A stretch of DNA of 64,000 bases from Druceiella hillmani (GCA_039881145.1 JAYKKI010000004.1:48326001-48390000), one strand, 5' to 3'; positions 12,395 to 24,988 are shown, counted from the first letter of the stretch. Numbers and translations are program-made. Notes: generated from the letters alone by a model not told the origin.

Positions 12395-12653
12395 CTAAGA
12401 GTGTTGAGCAGCTGGTAATACGATTGGAGCACCATAGACCGGTCCACTATTACCAAGTCGAACTGAGTTTCCAAGCAGTACAGGAGTAACTGTTACGTAA
12501 AAATCTTGGTGAACTAAGCCATCAAAGGAAATAATGAATTCAAGTTGCAGAAATACACATATTGCGGAAGTGTCGATTGTTGAATTTCGAGGTGGTTTCA
12601 CTATATCTTCACCGACCATGGCCCCAGACACCAAATTCAAGATTACCTTGAAA
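12395..12653 (-). other. Open frame segment of unknown origin
   Basis: On the minus strand a frame stays open for about 255 nt outside the adjoining TA repeat and ends in IVLPAAQHS. Residues such as [20 protein letters not shown] and [19 protein letters not shown] are not low-complexity and use mixed codons, unlike neighbouring chance frames. I do not recognise the family. It could be a decayed exon or a transposon fragment. The upstream end runs into the microsatellite, so no start is credible. Confidence 0.25.
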
Positions 12654-12654
12654 T

Positions 12655-12658
<4 letters not shown>

Positions 12659-12725
<67 letters not shown>

Positions 12726-12734
12726 GTATGTATG

Positions 12735-12785
<51 letters not shown>

Positions 12786-12806
12786 ATATATATACATATA
12801 TATATA
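12659..12806. repeat. Compound microsatellite (TA)n / (TATG)n
   Basis: About 148 bp of TA tracts interrupted by TATGTATGTATGTATG at about 12722-12740 and a second TATGTATG at about 12775. Confidence 0.97.
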
Positions 12807-13176
12807 CACAAAAGTTTCTTAGGGAAAAATACATTCTCCTGTTTTCCTATCATTTAATGAAGGAAAAAATTCGATAAACACGTTACTTCCCAGCACCTAC
12901 ATAAAATACCTCTCTTTTAGTGCATTTATCAAGGAATCTTGCTTATCAAATAATTAATATTAATTTTGTCTCATGTGTTATACTTCATTTAAACTAGATA
13001 CTTTGATAACGTTTTACAGCAAAATTAACGCTTATCAAGTTTCTGCTAGAAGATGGCGCCATGTTATTTATATATTCAAATTAAATTTGACGGTAAATTC
13101 GAAATTCTATCCCCGTTATTTATTTCTATCCTTACATATATTAATTCCTTTTATATCGATTTTACCTTGAAAAAAT

Positions 13177-13357
13177 AATATTTAAATATATTTCTAGTTA
13201 ATTTGGTAGAAATTCATTATAATTTAATTTTTCACTAAAAATAAGATATTTACAAATAGCCCACCTGAAGCTGTGTAATATAGCGAAACCTAGGTCGTAA
13301 AGAATTTAAATAAAGTAGAAATAGTACTACGTCACGTAGTTTCATTTAGTTGTGAAA
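13177..13357 (+). mobile_element. Small inverted-repeat element, copy 2 (decayed)
   Basis: The left part aligns with copy 1 (AATATTTAAATATATTTC, then TAGAAATTCATTAT). The right end matches it closely (ACGTCACGTAGTTTCATTTA, GTTGTGAA). The hammerhead-like core at 13261-13297 keeps CCAC-CTGAAG and GAAACCTAGGTC but has lost the A9 equivalent and most of stem I, so it should be inactive. Confidence 0.65.
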
Positions 13358-13499
13358 AATTTAATTAAAAGAATTTTCTTAATTTCCCGATGAACATTGA
13401 CTTCGACATCAAATCATAAAGTGCAATACCTTATTTTTATTTTCACACACAAAATATCTGCATATTTTAAAACTTAGGTTTTTGATTATCGCTGCAATT

Positions 13500-13720
13500 A
13501 TTTTATAGGGTTCCATACCTCAAAAGGAAAAACGGAACTCTTATAAGATCGTCTACATGTCTGTCTTTCTGTCGGTCCTAGCTATTTTTTTCTCTGAACA
13601 GCTTGTTTTAAATTTGGCACAATAATAAAACAAATTAATTCGCACATATTTCAATAAATAACACTCAAAAATATCTATATACTAATTTTGGGAGGCAAAT
13701 TATTGATAATAAGGTCCTTT
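13500..13720 (+). mobile_element. Family E interspersed repeat, truncated
   Basis: Starts with GGGTTCCATACCTCAAAAGG, then CTGTCTTTCTGTCGG. Homology fades after about 13700. Confidence 0.65.
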
Positions 13721-13914
13721 GAAATTTTTTTTATTATTATACATACAAACTATAAAATAAGCCACCCTCCCTTTATTTATAAAACTACTCAACTTAAAAT
13801 TATGAAAAAATAGGATTTTTAGAAGCCTATACAAAGGTTGTAGGGAAACTAGTGAGTATATCCTAAACCTCATAATTTTTTAAATATGCACCATATTTTT
13901 ACCCCCGTAGAAGA

Positions 13915-13986
13915 TACAGTATACATATGTATTATTATTGTATTTAATAATACAGTATACATATGTATTATTATTGTATTTAATAA
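13915..13986. repeat. 36-bp tandem duplication
   Basis: TACAGTATACATATGTATTA starts at 13915 and 13951. The two copies are identical across the full 36 bp. Confidence 0.9.
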
Positions 13987-14044
13987 ATTAATAATACGGC
14001 AAATTTCGATGGAAAATAAGTTTTTCTATGTAGTATACATGTAT

Positions 14045-14140
14045 ATCCAAACACACACACTCACATACAGGCACGCATGTACGCCCACTTGCACACATCC
14101 ACAAACACAGGCCCTCGTGCGCACACACAAACATCACACC
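14045..14140. repeat. Degenerate CA-rich simple repeat
   Basis: ACACACACACTCACATACAG followed by mixed CA/CG-rich runs to 14140. Interrupted (CA)n. Confidence 0.7.
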
Positions 14141-14348
14141 TCAGTAAGAGTAAATTTTATATAGGTACTTATTCGATGTGCAAAACTAAATGAAATGGTT
14201 TGCTTATTTCTTAGCCACATATTTATAATCCAAATAAAAACCCTAGTGTACTAATGTTAACCCTAATGATATTGTAGTTATTATAAGTGAAAATTGTATT
14301 GTATATACAATAATGGGTTGAAAATTGTACAACTCAACCCTCACTAGC

Positions 14349-14381
14349 GCATTTGAGGCGTTACTAACACCTCAAATGTGT
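14349..14381. other. Hairpin-forming inverted repeat
   Basis: CGCATTTGAGGCG and CACCTCAAATGTG pair across the 7-nt loop TTACTAA with two G-T type mismatches. No U-run follows, so it is not a terminator-like signal. Meaning unknown. Confidence 0.5.
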
Positions 14382-14399
14382 AACCATAAATCAATGTAA

Positions 14400-15120
14400 A
14401 CCAGATTCCCCTCTCCTCATAAATGAAATATTTAGGTGGTGCATGTAAAGCTGTGAGTAGACTGTGTCGATGAATAGTGTAATAACGTGTAAGTATATTC
14501 TCCAAAGCGGATATGTGAGACTCCGGAAGTTCAACTTTGAACGTGAATGATCCGATTGCGAACGCCGAACTTACTCACATAGTTTTATTAAAATAATATG
14601 AAAAATATTCCATGTCTTCTTTTAAGAAATTACGTATAAGCCTTCATAGAGAGAAAATTTAATCATTCTGAACTAATAGTTAACACTTCATGCGTCGCCA
14701 GTAAAACCATGAATAACGTCAATTCTGCTGCCAATGACAAAAAGAAAAATAGAAGAAAGTAGTGTTGTAGCCAGTCAATAATAAAAATTAAAATTTACGA
14801 CTAAATTAAACAAAATGTATTTCCTCGAAATAAATAGTTATTTAAAATTCTACTCAGTAACGATATTTAATTTATATCCAAAAATATAAATTCATTATTA
14901 AGTTTACTTTGTATGAAAAGGCCTGAAGTTTTTTATTTTGGGAAGAACTTTTATGTATAATATTCAAATTTCAAATTTTAAGGCGAACTACTCAGCGAAT
15001 TCCGAAAAAAATGTTTTAGGAAGTTTTTTTAGCAATTGTTATATTTCAAAGATTCCAATCTAAGAGAAGCGAGGCAGTAAAGTTTCGGACCAACATTGAT
15101 TGATGACCATAGGTTCCATT
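14400..15120. other. AT-rich intergenic DNA, nothing recognised
   Basis: No feature supported. Confidence 0.5.
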
Positions 15121-15126
15121 TTTTTA

Positions 15127-15181
15127 CAAAGTTTCAATTATTTGATGAATTCTGTTCATCAAATAATTGTAGAAAACTTTG
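15127..15181. other. Long hairpin
   Basis: CAATTATTTGATGAA (15135-15149) and its exact complement (15155-15169) flank a 5-nt loop. An outer CAAAGTTT/AAACTTTG pair extends the stem after a small bulge. It may be a remnant palindrome or a small hairpin RNA precursor. Confidence 0.6.
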
Positions 15182-16690
15182 TTCGTAATTTATAAAATCA
15201 TTAAGATAAAATCATTGCCTTTAAACTAATATATCCCACGCACATTTAAAATTATACTCTATAAAAAATACTATTTTCCCATGAGAAAATATCTTAAAAA
15301 TATAAAGCACATAAAAAACAATGTAAAATATCGTAATATTTTCAAAATTAAAGGAAAATAAATTTGAAAGCAAAGATTTTCTTTTTACATTATCACTTAT
15401 TCGTAGCTTGAAAATTGTAATAGATAAACTGCTAAGAACACCTTAAAAAGTTTGGTTAGTATGTATTTCATAATACATTTTACTCACTAATACTTCTATC
15501 AATAATTTATAATACATTTTAAGTATATTAATAATTAGTCAATAAATTTAAATCGCCAAATTGGGCACTACTTGTTCATTTATCAGTCAAAACCTTTGTA
15601 GATTGATCATTAGTGCCAATATATAATTGACGTATATAATATAAAAGCTATTCGTTAAAGGAATTAATGTTACAAATATACTACGTTTTTATGATTAAAA
15701 AGTAGAATATTTTTTACGTATGTCCAAATAATAATTAATTATTTACTTACGTATTGATTGTAATTAATTAAACATTTCCATCAATTTTTACCAAGAAAGC
15801 TTAATTTTTATCAGCGCATCAGCATTGAAATGTCAACTTAAGAAATATGAAGTTTGCTTATATATAAGAGTTACTTTAATATAAGGGTTACTTTTAAGTC
15901 TTTTTAAGTGTTATTTGCATTCAAACCTAATAAATTACTTTGACTTCAGTTCAATATTTACATGTATGACTTTGAAATATTGTTAGTTAATACGTTAAAA
16001 GACGCCTTCTTGTTTTGCGCATCACAGCCTCTAGGATCAACTTTTCCACCCATTGGTTTGATCTTACGAATATATATCAAACATCTATATGTTGGTATGT
16101 AAATGATGCACAGTTGTTTCATAATGTAGTTTAAAAATATGAATTTTCTTGAACGTTATATGATTTTGAAGCAATGGTCGTTAACCTCAGGCCGAACATG
16201 ATCGGAACGCCGATTTAATATAGCTCCAACATAATTCTCTGTAGAAACGGGTCGTCGCATAAGAGACTGTGCTTTCAAGATATACTTTTTTTTAAATCGG
16301 TATTATAAAACAGATTCTTCCTTTCGTTTGATTTTAATGTCCATACATTCTAGTCATAAGTATTTTAGCATTCGATTGTTTTCTCCGTACTTGTAGCAAC
16401 TGTGGTCTAAAATTTAATTTTATGTCAATTTATTCTATGTGATTACGGTTTCACCGATGTGTGATTTCTGTATTACTAACTAACAGAAATTAGTAACTTA
16501 ATCGATATAAATTTTATAATCATTACTGAAATGCTTGAAGTTAATAGATGTTATAATATTACAAAAATATTAGTTTTTTTTTTAATGTTTATAGTTTTGG
16601 AATACTTTTTTAATATTTATAGTTATGTAATAATTCACACTAGCTGGATAAACAAACACTTTAAGTGCCAATAGGACTTAAAATACCGGA
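15182..16690. other. AT-rich intergenic DNA, nothing recognised
   Basis: No coding frame, RNA gene or clear tandem repeat could be supported in these 1.5 kb. Confidence 0.5.
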
Positions 16691-16692
16691 AT

Positions 16693-16830
16693 CATGTCCA
16701 CACTTAGGCATATATAAATATTTAAGTATATATAGTATTTTCCTTAAACTATTTACAAACAATAATATTATTGTCTACCATGTGTATATACGGTCTAATG
16801 TATCCTCCACAGGTCTAAAAATATAGCCAG
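16693..16830 (-). mobile_element. Family E-like fragment
   Basis: CACACTTAGGCATATATAAA and TTCCTTAAACTATTTACAAA match the distal end of family E copies at 7.8 and 21.1 kb. The remainder of the element cannot be traced securely. Confidence 0.5.
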
Positions 16831-17740
16831 TGTCCAGAAAACTATCAAATTTATGATATCTCAATAGTTTTTTGGTATACTTTATATAAACTTTTAGAAA
16901 CATTGTTCTTTCATAAATTTGACTTTTTCATTACTACTTTTTTCATAAAAAAATTATGAAAAAAATAGCATGAGAAAAGTAATTTTGTTATCATTATAAT
17001 TTACTTTTCCAGTTCATATCCTTTACGATAAATGAAAAACAAAAAAAATCTGGCAATCTTTTTTTTGTCCTTTAAAAATTCCATATAAAGATTTTTGAGT
17101 GTTAACTATTGATATATATGCAAATTAATATTGTTTACCATTACATCAAATTTGAATTTTTTATGAAAAATCACTTTTAAACAAATTTTGTTAATATTTT
17201 TAGCGATATCTTTTGAACCATCTAAAATATAATTTCAAAATATAAATAGTTTTGGAATCCGTATTTTTACCCATTCAATTTAAATTCCTCAATTCTTTAA
17301 AACATTCTTTTGATCTATCCACAGGGGTTAAGTTTGTTTGACTCAAAAGCAATTCCAGGGTTGATCTTCCAGGGACGATATTAATGATTCTTTTATAGAA
17401 AACTGATCATAATATACAAAATGTTCACAAATTTAACTAAAACCGCAACTGCCAAACTTTTTACTCAAACCTTCTAAAAAGATATTATTTACCCTGTGTC
17501 TATCAGGATATTATGAGTTAAATGATAGTCAAGATATAAAAAACAAATAGTTTTTTCATTTTATAAAATTAGTATAATGAAAAAAGACAGAAAAAAGGGT
17601 GGCGTTTATTATTTTGTATGTGTCTAAAATTCTTAGATAAACATTAATGAAATCGAATAAAAAAATTACAAAATGTTTGAAGATGTTTACCCCTTTCTAT
17701 GTCTTTATATACCTTTTTTTTCTTTCTCAAGACTACAGTT
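16831..17740. other. AT-rich intergenic DNA, nothing recognised
   Basis: No feature supported. Confidence 0.5.
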
Positions 17741-18018
17741 ATTTCGACTGTTAATTACAGAGGCACCAAACTATCTATACGATATGCCAAATGAATATAG
17801 CAGTGCTCATGGTCACTTGACGCAAGCCAGGGGAAGGCTTTTCCTAATCCCTTAACATCGTGTAACGGGTTATTAGGGTAGTTTCAAGTTTGCTGCTATA
17901 TAAATATGGAACAACCTTCCCCCGGCCCTGAAAACCCCTGCATCTATGGATGTATTTAAAAGGTTGATCCATAAGTGGCTTAAAGCAAGTGGCAGTAAAA
18001 CTATACGAAGAGAATAAG
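17741..18018 (+). pseudogene. C-terminal end of a non-LTR retrotransposon ORF2 (decayed LINE)
   Basis: The frame around 17755-17855 reads APNYLYDMP and QARGRLFLIP. After stops and a frame change, 17911-18017 reads IWNNLPPALKTPASMDVFKR, then LIHKWLKASG, ending at TAA. The pattern (APxYL, then a GR-L-P segment, then LWNxLPxxL...FKxxL) is the usual C-terminus after the reverse transcriptase domain in CR1/Jockey/L2-type LINEs. At least two in-frame stops lie between the segments, so it is dead. A poly(A) tail or 3' repeat is not obvious. The catalytic reverse transcriptase domain is not in the window, fitting the usual 5' truncation. Confidence 0.75.
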
Positions 18019-20020
18019 CGAAAAAATCGACATTTGGAAATAATTTAATTATTTTTATTTTCCGAATTTTGGTTTTTGTTTATTTCCTTTGTATTTTATC
18101 TCTTTCATAAGTAATAATTTGAATATATTTTTAAATATTTATACAAAACTTGTATTTAGAAACGGAATTGCTTTGCAGAAGGTTATAAGCATTCATATGC
18201 GGCACGTATAACCATATATTGGCGTAAATCTGTTTAATAATCTGCAAATTAATTGGATATTGCATTAATGTATATATTACGTATTATTTATTATTAATAT
18301 TGTTCTATATGTGTAAATACGTGAGTATATATGTAAATTAATGTGTATATTAATGTATATATACGTCTGTGTTTCTGGAGGATTTCGGGTTTGTTTTGGT
18401 GATGTTTATAGAATAACTCCACAAACCAAGTTCAAGTCATCTTCTTATGGATAATATTTCGCATTATTTAAATTTAATATATTTGATTGAATTTCTCATT
18501 GTGTTTATTTAAAAAAAAATTCTGCCGACACTTTTTTTTGTATCTTCGTACATTTTTTCCGCAAAACCTTGTTTTATTATTATTTTCAAATTAGATTCCG
18601 ACTAGCAAGTAAACATTAACCGTAGCACATTAAGTTAATGTTAATTTATGTAAAAAAAATATGCATACGGTGAAAGTGGTTAGAAAAAAATTCATAAAAT
18701 AACAAAAAAAATTGAACGGGTTCAACTCAGTACATGTGACAGAAGTGAAACTTCTTTTGCCATATGGACCTCGATGTGTAAGTATATTGTAGAGGAAAAA
18801 ATATATTAAGCATATTTTCATAATTTTGAATATACACGGATTGTACTAAATTCGTAACTGAGGATCTTAATATTATACACTTAGAAAAATTATTGTCGTT
18901 ATAAATTAACGTAAACATCTATCGTCATTTCATTATTCTATCATGTTCGTCTATCTCTTTCAGTTATTATTTAAGTACCTATTTCCCTCTTTCTTGCGAT
19001 AGATTCGTTACATTCAGACGTTACAACTAAACGTTACATGAAAACGTGGCACATAAACGTTGCACATAATTCGACCTGGACGTTTTGCTCTCATCGTGCC
19101 CAAAGAAGTTTCACTTGAAAAATATATATGCAAATGTATTCAAATTTGAACTCTTCTCCACTTGCTAATCTTAGATTTTTTTGTTTCAGGTGAGTACAAC
19201 TTGTAGTGTAGAAAATCGACCGACTGTCAGTAAGATATATTTTTATTTTTCTATTATCCTGAATTAGATCACACGTTTATGCTCCACTGAAAGCGAAGAA
19301 GCTGTGCGCCTTCCAAGTTACTATTTACGAAACTGTAGCATTCACAAAATAATGGTATACTATAGTAGAACGTAGCTGTTATGGTACTTACTATATTACA
19401 ACTATTTATCCGATCTTAATGATAAACGAAGTCAACTTTATTAAACTGGTAATACTGTTACAAATAAAAATCTGTGAAATATATGATAGACAAATTATCA
19501 GAATAATATATTATATGGGCCCAGATTAGGAAAAGCAGGTAGTAGAGCTAAAGATTTGGAATGGTTAGAACTTTTTTGGTTACTTGAAAAAAAAATTATC
19601 AGCGATGATTAAATGGTGTCAGCATCCAGTAAAGTACTTTCACAAATTCTTCATTAAAAATATAAAGAACAAATAGTCACGTTTTTGATATTGTCTGTTT
19701 TCTGTATTTTAAAAATTTAACACAGAGAATACATAATTATCACTCAAGTGCAAACTACACTTACGCAGGTAATATTACGTACCACCAGCCTCCCACTTCA
19801 ACTATTAATAAGGTAAATAAAGTACTTCACTCATCTACCACGAAAAACTTTTTTCCATAAGGAAATAAGGTTGTTTACAATTAATCGCGCTTTAATTTTT
19901 CAATCCTGGTAATTTTTACCTAATTCTAAATGTTCATGATTTTTTCAGTTTATTCTGTGCTATCCTTTTAGTGATAAGGGTGGGGACAGCAATTTTTAAG
20001 CATTTTTTCCAAAAAGTATT
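18019..20020. other. AT-rich intergenic DNA, nothing firm
   Basis: Around 19014-19090 the strings AACGTTACATGAAAACGTGG and AAACGTTGCACATAA resemble a short degenerate minisatellite. Otherwise only chance frames. Confidence 0.45.
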
Positions 20021-20029
20021 AGAACAAAT

Positions 20030-20340
20030 TTAAAAAAAAATACGCCATAGTGTATTGTTGAATTTGCGCTTCACTAAGTTCTCATTCGATACTCTACACG
20101 CTCCTTGAAATTTGTTTTTATTTCCCAATTTACCCCCTGAAATTGATCGCCAGTTGCAAAATTGATTTTTTTACACATCGCATCTACAATTGAGGCGCCA
20201 CGCTCTATCTCTGTACAAAATTATTACGTCGAATAGTTTCCAAGAAAATCGCCTTTCAAAGACAGACAGACGCTGAAGTAGTTGCATAAGTGTTCGTTTT
20301 TGCCAATTTTACCAGGGAACACTACAAATATAATCGTATT
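20030..20340 (-). repeat. Family E-related fragment
   Basis: GTTTCCAAGAAAATCGCC followed by AAGACAGACAGACGC is the box order seen near the GGTTCC end of the family (minus orientation), but the body differs from family E proper. Confidence 0.45.
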
Positions 20341-20559
20341 ACTTTTAAAGGCAACAGGGATGATCCATTTAAAAGTGATTTTTCTATAATATAGTTATCC
20401 GCACTCTTTACTTAAATTAGACTTGTTTACGAAATTAATTGTCGAAATGTTATCTAAATTATTTCTAATAGATATTTTTAAAACTCATGACACCAATTTT
20501 CCCTGACACTTCATACTAAGTTTTTTAAATAATCTTATGTCTTCAAATATATATTAATT

Positions 20560-20885
20560 TGGTGTTATACGAACGCGTATTACACATTGCAAATTGACTT
20601 CTGATACAGTGTGAACTAACCTTAACACAGCATTCTAACGAATGATAAGAGCCCGCGAGACTTTGCGGGGCATAACGACAGTCCTTATCTCGAATTAGTG
20701 GTACATTGTCGCGGCTCCCTTTACGAGGCTCCACCGTCTTTAACTTTCTATTTTATTCCCTGTTAAGCCGAATATTATGTTTGAGTGCTCATGCGGTACG
20801 AAGCTCTCGAGTTGCTCGCATCAGCTCATTAGTTGAAAGGCTGACATGAGCTGTCTTTGCGACCTCGTAGGCGGAGATCTAATTT
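20560..20885. other. GC-richer island, unidentified
   Basis: Distinctly higher GC than surroundings for about 320 bp. A minus-strand frame of 63 codons (20543-20734) has no recognisable motif. Candidate conserved non-coding DNA, exon fragment or old retroelement LTR. Confidence 0.3.
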
Positions 20886-21071
20886 GTATCCAAATAAAAC
20901 AAAATTTTAAATGGTATCTGTTATTATACCTTTATCTTGGAATTTGCTAATGTAATGTGAAACTATTAAGTTGTAGTTTAAATATATTTCATTATTATTT
21001 AATTATATATGACTTAAGTACACGAGACAACTGCTTATATTGTTTCGTATAAAACATGTGAAGTACAAGTA

Positions 21072-21410
21072 AAATTCACACTACGAGAACCCAGTACACA
21101 TGTTGGGTACTTATAAATATTTAAGGATACATAGTTTTCCTTTTAAACCATTTAGGAATATCATTTTTTACAACGTTGATATATTGGCTACCATATCTTT
21201 TACAGGAACACATTAAAAAAGTTGATTTAGATACTTCATTTTTTTATATCTTTAAGGATACGTAGACTTAGAAATTTGATATTAATTTTAACTTGATATC
21301 TCCACACGTTCCTGAAAAAAATTATCTTGATATACAGACAGACAGATGGACAACAAAGTGATCTTGTAAGAGTCCCTTTTTTTCCTTTTGATCTACGGAA
21401 ACCTAAAAAT
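21072..21410 (-). mobile_element. Family E interspersed repeat
   Basis: ACACTACGAGAACCCAGTAC at the left end, TTGATATCTCCACACGTTCC and ACAGACAGACAGATGG near the right, ending GATCTACGGAAACC. About 340 bp, with an internal deletion relative to the 7.8 kb copy. Confidence 0.75.
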
Positions 21411-21499
21411 ATTTAAATCTGGGATAGTAGCTATAATTTTCCTACAACTATTGCGTAGGCAGCTAAACAACTTACTTTAAGTTGTGTAGTCTTAGAAAT

Positions 21500-21835
21500 A
21501 ACGGAGGGGTACACAGTTTTTGCATATTTTACAGTGTATATCTGGAGATATACTACGTAAAGCTAAGCCCTCATTATCACCCGTTTCAAATGATACCCTC
21601 ACATTAAATATAGAATTTAAAGAAAAATCAATTTTTTTTCTCCTCCTAAAATGTTCATATACATATTACTGAATGTTATCTATTGAGATGCTGGTTAATA
21701 TATTTTACTACTACGGTAAATTTAAATTTTCTACATCGAGCGGTTTCTGAGAAAATCAGCTATGACAGGCGGAAAAATAAAGAAATGGGTGACCTTTATA
21801 AGGATTCAATTTGACCTTTCGAAGTATGGAGCGCT
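21500..21835 (-). repeat. Family E-related subtype
   Basis: Shares body strings with the 57 and 62 kb copies (CGAGCGGTTTCTGAGAAAAT, then a GACAGGCGGA run, then an ATAAGGATTC end). Ends are diffuse. Confidence 0.5.
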
Positions 21836-22206
21836 AAAAAGTGTGTGAAACAAATTTATATAATAAGTAATAGAAATGTAGTTAAGCTAACATTATGCCA
21901 ATGAAGGGATTACTTAAAATTTGAAATTAACGTCAAAAAATGACGAGTTCAAATGAAGAATTTGTTTATATAGATTTGATAGTTTAAAAAAACATTATTT
22001 CTTCTATATATTCTTAAATAAATACGTAAGAAAAACGCATTCTAAAATCATTATTAACACTTAAGTATCCCTTAAGATACATTGTCTTAAAGATATATTG
22101 CGGCGTTCTCAATTCGAATATGTAGAACGACAAAAATTTGTAAATTAGTAACTAAATAGTTGAAAACCTTCTTTTCTAAAGTCCTAGAAAAGTACAAGGC
22201 TCTTCT

Positions 22207-22278
22207 CATATTGATTGTATGAACCAACTGCATATTGATTGTATGAACCAACTGCATATTGATTGTATGAGGCAACTG
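22207..22278. repeat. 24-bp tandem repeat, three copies
   Basis: CATATTGATTGTATGAACCA begins at 22207, 22231 and 22255. The third copy has GAGG in place of GAAC. The minus-strand frame over it is a repeat artefact. Confidence 0.9.
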
Positions 22279-22379
22279 CGTACTATTACTTCTTCTTTTC
22301 TTCAAACACATATAGACCATGACCTATCGTAAAAAATAGTCCACAATAGTATGTGATTGCGCTCCGTTGGTGAAAAAAG

Positions 22380-22849
22380 TAAAGTATAAAACGATCCAAG
22401 CGATTGAATAAAGGCACCATGCTCTTTTCGTCCAGTGCTTGTAGATCTACTACTGTATCTTTGCCAGTGAAACGTGGTTTATCCTATTACGAAGTTAAGT
22501 GTGAAATAAGATTTAGATCGTAGCTCAGTCGAGAGTTACGACCAAGCTACGTAATCTAGGTTATATACCGTAAACTGATTAGATCAATAATGGTAGACTA
22601 GTCGTCGTAGTCATAGAACGATATATTTGAATTTATTACCTACGATTTATTTGAATTGATTACCTGTTTTTACGATTCGTTATATTTTACTTTAAATTAC
22701 ATTAAATAAAAGCGCGAAATAGCGTAACGTATTATCCGCAAATTACGTTACGCTATTTCTCTCACGTTTTTTGTGAGTAGAAATCGTAAATAAATTCCAT
22801 TTCTAAAATTAGAAATAGGGATTGAAAAAAAACCAAAACTACATTTAAT
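22380..22849. other. Mixed AT-rich DNA left of the large array
   Basis: 22390-22570 is less AT-rich but unidentified. GCGTAACGTATTATCC and TTACGTTACGCTATTTC near 22720-22760 form a partial inverted repeat around CGCAAATTACG. Confidence 0.35.
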
Positions 22850-23880
22850 TGCATCCTTACTATTGAATTTATTTGTGTATTATTACACTACCTATGTATC
22901 TAGATTCAATCACGGCGGATATCCGCAGTCGATGAATAGGTAACATTCCATGCCCGTATCAAAGAAAGGAATTAATCAAAAACTTGAAATATATGCTAAC
23001 GTATCCTCACATTTCGAATTTATTTGTGTATTATTACACTGAATATGAATCTAAATTCAATTACAGTGGATATCCGCAGTCGATGGATAGATACTATTTC
23101 ATACTCATATTAATGGAAGGAATTAATCAAAAATTTGAGATATGTACTAATGCATCCTTACGTATTAAATTTCTTTTTATATTATTAAACTAACTATGGA
23201 TCTAGATTCAATCACGGCGGATATCCGCAGTCGATAAATAGGTAATATTCCATGCCCGTATCAAAGAAAGGAATTAATCAAAAACTTGAAATATATGCTA
23301 ACGTATCCTCACATCTCGAATTTATTTGTGTATTATTACACTGAATATGGATCTAAATTCAATTACGGTGGATATCCGCAGTCGATGAATAGATACTATT
23401 TCATACTCATATTAATGGAAGGAATTAATCAGAAACTTGAGATATGTGGTGACGCATCCTTACATATTGAATTTATTTGTGTATTATTACACTGACTGTG
23501 GATCGAGATTCGATCACAGTGAATATCCGCAGTCGATGAATAAGTAATATACTTGTATTAATGGAAGGAATTAAACAGCAATTTGATATATGTGCTAATG
23601 CATCCTTACATATTGAATTTATTGTGTGTTATTACACTGAATATGGATCTAGATTCAATTACGGTGGATATGCGCAGTCGATGAATAAGTAATATTCCAT
23701 ACCCGTATCAATGGAAGATATGCATTAGAAATTTTAATTATGTATTAATAATAGGAGTATTAACATAATAATTAAGACATATTTACATAGTCAGAATTTA
23801 GTAGTTTATTATCATACTGATTATGAATCTAAAATGAATTAGATTTTATATCCACACTCAATGAATAACTTTAATATACA
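22850..23880. repeat. Module A of unit 1: about 151-bp repeats, expanded
   Basis: GAATTTATTTGTGTATTATT or variants begin at 22865, 23016, 23165, 23318, 23469 and 23615, about 151 bp apart. Alternate copies are more alike: the segment at 22950-23145 recurs almost unchanged at 23252-23447, a 302-bp dimer, and yields two near-identical 69-codon frames that are not genes. A diverged copy at about 23790 links to the shorter A modules of the other units, which hold only 2-3 copies. Confidence 0.88.
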
Positions 23881-24985
23881 GTTGCTGATCGACTAATTTT
23901 CTGTGAAATAAAAACACAAGTTTAGTTTTTGTTTTCAAATTTAGAAGTGCGTATTTACAAACCCTTCTCAGCAAAACCCTGCCAGTGCACATTTTTCAGA
24001 TTTTCCGACTTTTGTAAACAACAGAATAGTGACGTGTGTAGAATCGATTAAGTTAAAAATATGTTGGGCATTAAAAAAATTCAATCTTCACGTTACACTA
24101 ACATTCATGGATGCCTAAAAAAATAACATTTTTTTCCTTAATATTTAATGCGGATGAATGAAGCGTAAAACGAAAATGAGATTCTATTATAATACTATAT
24201 ATTTTTCACTTACATTAGGACCAGCATAACGTCCATTTATTGCAGCCTTACAGTTTCTGTAATTTTGAACCAATGTTCATTAAAATTTAAAAGTATATGA
24301 TAGAACTATAGAAACAATGTAGTTGTTTCTACATTAGAAGAGGAAATATTTATAAAAGCCTTAATCAACGAGATGAAATATCTAGAACATCAAGAAATAT
24401 GCAATGTAGAATCCTACAAAAATTAGTTTAAGTCGAATCAGATATTTAAAGTGAAATAAAACAATAGTAAAACGGGATACAAAATCAGATTAAAATCTCA
24501 ATTTTTCCGTCGAAAAATCGTTAAAGAAAACAATGTTTTAATGTACGACTATTCATTATTATTATTATAATGGGACCGTGAAAAATCCGTGTTTCCGCAC
24601 GCCACGTACAGTTGAAAATAATTGAAAAAGTATTTCAAAATTAGATTGTGGTTCCATTTATTGTTTTCGTTTTTAAACGTCGTCGCTAAATATTAAATTC
24701 CAAAATTGTGAACAAATTTACGCCCCTTAGTTTTCATTCATTGATTTTATTAAAAAAAAACTGTTTCCTCTAATATTTGCTTAGAAATTTCAGTCAAAAT
24801 TATTTCCGTAATTGTGTCTTAACAATTTCAATAGAAATAGACAACAATTTCAACAGGAAATAAACTCTCCTTTTCATGTATTTTGACAAGAACTCATCCA
24901 ATTTAAAATAATATTTTCAACAACCCCGATTTCAATCACAATCTCGTGATTCATCAACTATTGATGAAAAAACAAAGTATCGTGT
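23881..24985. repeat. Module B of unit 1
   Basis: AT-rich non-coding segment. Landmarks shared with other units are GTGTTTCCGCACGCCAC near 24589 and AGATTGTGGTTCCATTTATT near 24641. Confidence 0.7.
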
Positions 24986-24988
24986 TAT

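Noticed and set aside
12643..12877. Tyr-Ile repeat proteins at the TA tracts (also 6346-6553 and 9496-9711)
   Set aside because: Pure translations of (TA)n microsatellites.
22984..23495. Two near-identical 69-codon frames as a duplicated gene
   Set aside because: They are explained by the 302-bp dimer of module A; other copies of the repeat have stops in the same frame.
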